Assembly (NCBI GenBank): GCA_028875855.1
Contig: JAGWVA010000020.1
Location: 1 to 58,850, forward strand
DNA: 58,850 nucleotides
Direction: 5' to 3'
Origin: Paracoccaceae bacterium
GTDB lineage: Bacteria; Pseudomonadota; Alphaproteobacteria; Rhodobacterales; Rhodobacteraceae
Positions 58,483 through 58,850 of the stretch are shown piece by piece; the first letter of the stretch is position 1, and every line of letters starts with the position of its first letter. The notes beneath the pieces are model-generated. The model did no database searches and had not been told where the DNA came from. It saw nothing but the letters and a program-made list of their open reading frames with translations. Made by a program: the position numbers and the translations under genes.

Positions 58483-58850
58483 GAACTGGCCGGTGCGGTC
58501 AGCGATTGCGGGGCGCTGGTCTCTTCCATCGCCTCGGGCGCGTCCAGCCGGTCGGCGTTGTATAGTGCGGGGAAGAGACGCGCCCATGTGCCGGTGACGA
58601 CCAGCGTCCCGATGCCCCCGAAGATCGCGGCCCCCACCGGCCCCAGAAGGCGGGCCATCACGCCGCTTTCGAACTCTCCCAGCTCGTTCGAGCCGGAGAT
58701 GAAGAGGCCAGAGACCGCCGAGACGCGGCCGCGCATGTGGTCGGGCGTCACGATCTGCACGAGCGTCTGGCGCACATAGACCGAGATCATGTCCGCCGCC
58801 CCAAGCGCCGCAAGCGCGAGGATCGAGAGCGTCATGGATTTCGACACGGC
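58479..58850 (-). CDS. MFS transporter, C-terminal part (partial, cut by right edge)
   Basis: Only the last 124 residues or so are in the window. A helix (ILALAALGAADMISVYVRQTLVQIVTPDHMRGRVSAVSGLFISGSNELGEFESGVMARLLGPVGAAIFGGIGTLVVTGTW) with the motif TPDHMRGRVSAV...SNELGEFESG is typical of MFS_3/EntS-type exporters. The tail after the last helix is polar. The N-terminal helices and start lie outside the window. It is coupled by a 4-bp overlap to the YdcF-like gene. Confidence 0.88.
   Translation of the reverse strand, partial: AVSKSMTLSILALAALGAADMISVYVRQTLVQIVTPDHMRGRVSAVSGLFISGSNELGEFESGVMARLLGPVGAAIFGGIGTLVVTGTWARLFPALYNADRLDAPEAMEETSAPQSLTAPASS

Noticed and set aside
1-58850. CRISPR arrays, transposases, integrases, toxin-antitoxin or defence genes, tRNA and rRNA genes
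   Set aside because: I looked for direct-repeat arrays, DDE or recombinase proteins, short toxin-antitoxin pairs and tRNA-like cloverleafs and found none that I could support.

Overview
The window reads as a chromosomal segment of a high-GC alphaproteobacterium of the Rhodobacterales (Rhodobacter/Paracoccus-type). The signs are the cvpA-purF, yfgM-bamB-der and purC-purS-purQ neighbourhoods, an F1-ATPase zeta subunit beside purC, an RNase E ending in a GWWSLGR-type tail, a split methionine synthase, and GC-rich intergenic hairpins of a kind common in that order. Gene density is about 90 percent. I see no transposase, integrase, phage gene, CRISPR array, tRNA or rRNA.

Layout. 1-7471 (minus strand): purF (cut by the left edge), cvpA, radA, a PqiA-like membrane protein, a membrane/coiled-coil protein, then alr-mlaE-mlaF (cell wall and lipid transport). 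7660-11242 (plus): yfgM-like, bamB, der. 11302-17770 (minus): TetR regulator, ppk2, alpha/beta hydrolase, metA, an unusual ATPase, an EamA exporter and a FadL-type outer-membrane protein. 17943-28425 is the main accessory block: a choline-sulfatase-like enzyme, a CocE-type hydrolase, a complete peptide-type ABC importer (binding protein, two permeases, fused double ATPase), a class II aldolase and an HSL-type esterase. 28554-33788: cell-envelope genes (YcbK-like protein, YcbB-type L,D-transpeptidase) and lpxD-ACP-ketoacyl synthase. 33857-38044: IalB-like protein, a 430-bp interval with a likely small RNA, a HerA-like ATPase, a homocysteine methyltransferase and the zeta subunit. 38243-44210: purC-purS-adh-purQ, then a DctB/DctD-type two-component pair. 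44641-50324: rne, GNAT, TusA-like, ccdA and a membrane hydrolase, coupled to a cytochrome P450 (50321-51712). 51929-54452 (minus): a methionine/folate operon (small protein, MTHF-binding methyltransferase, metF-like, PF13769-type protein). 54721 to the right edge: ppx-like, rlmE, msrB-msrA, a YdcF-like protein and a partial MFS carrier.

How genes work together. Methionine metabolism is spread over the window: metA (with Glu111, predicting acetyl-CoA use), the homocysteine-binding methyltransferase at 36500-37510, and the MTHF-binding methyltransferase with metF at 52202-54117 look like pieces of a split cobalamin methionine synthase; MsrA/MsrB repair oxidised methionine. Envelope biogenesis is also well represented (alr, mlaEF, bamB, lpxD, L,D-transpeptidase, YcbK-like, FadL-like). 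The most interesting items are a DctD-type regulator lacking the sigma54-contact GAFTGA motif, a 21-bp palindrome (CGATTTTTCG-N-CGAAAAATCG) repeated three times at gene ends, a probable orphan small RNA near 34.7 kb, mutually exclusive hairpins upstream of the metF operon, and the CocE/ABC/aldolase/esterase cluster, whose substrate is unknown.
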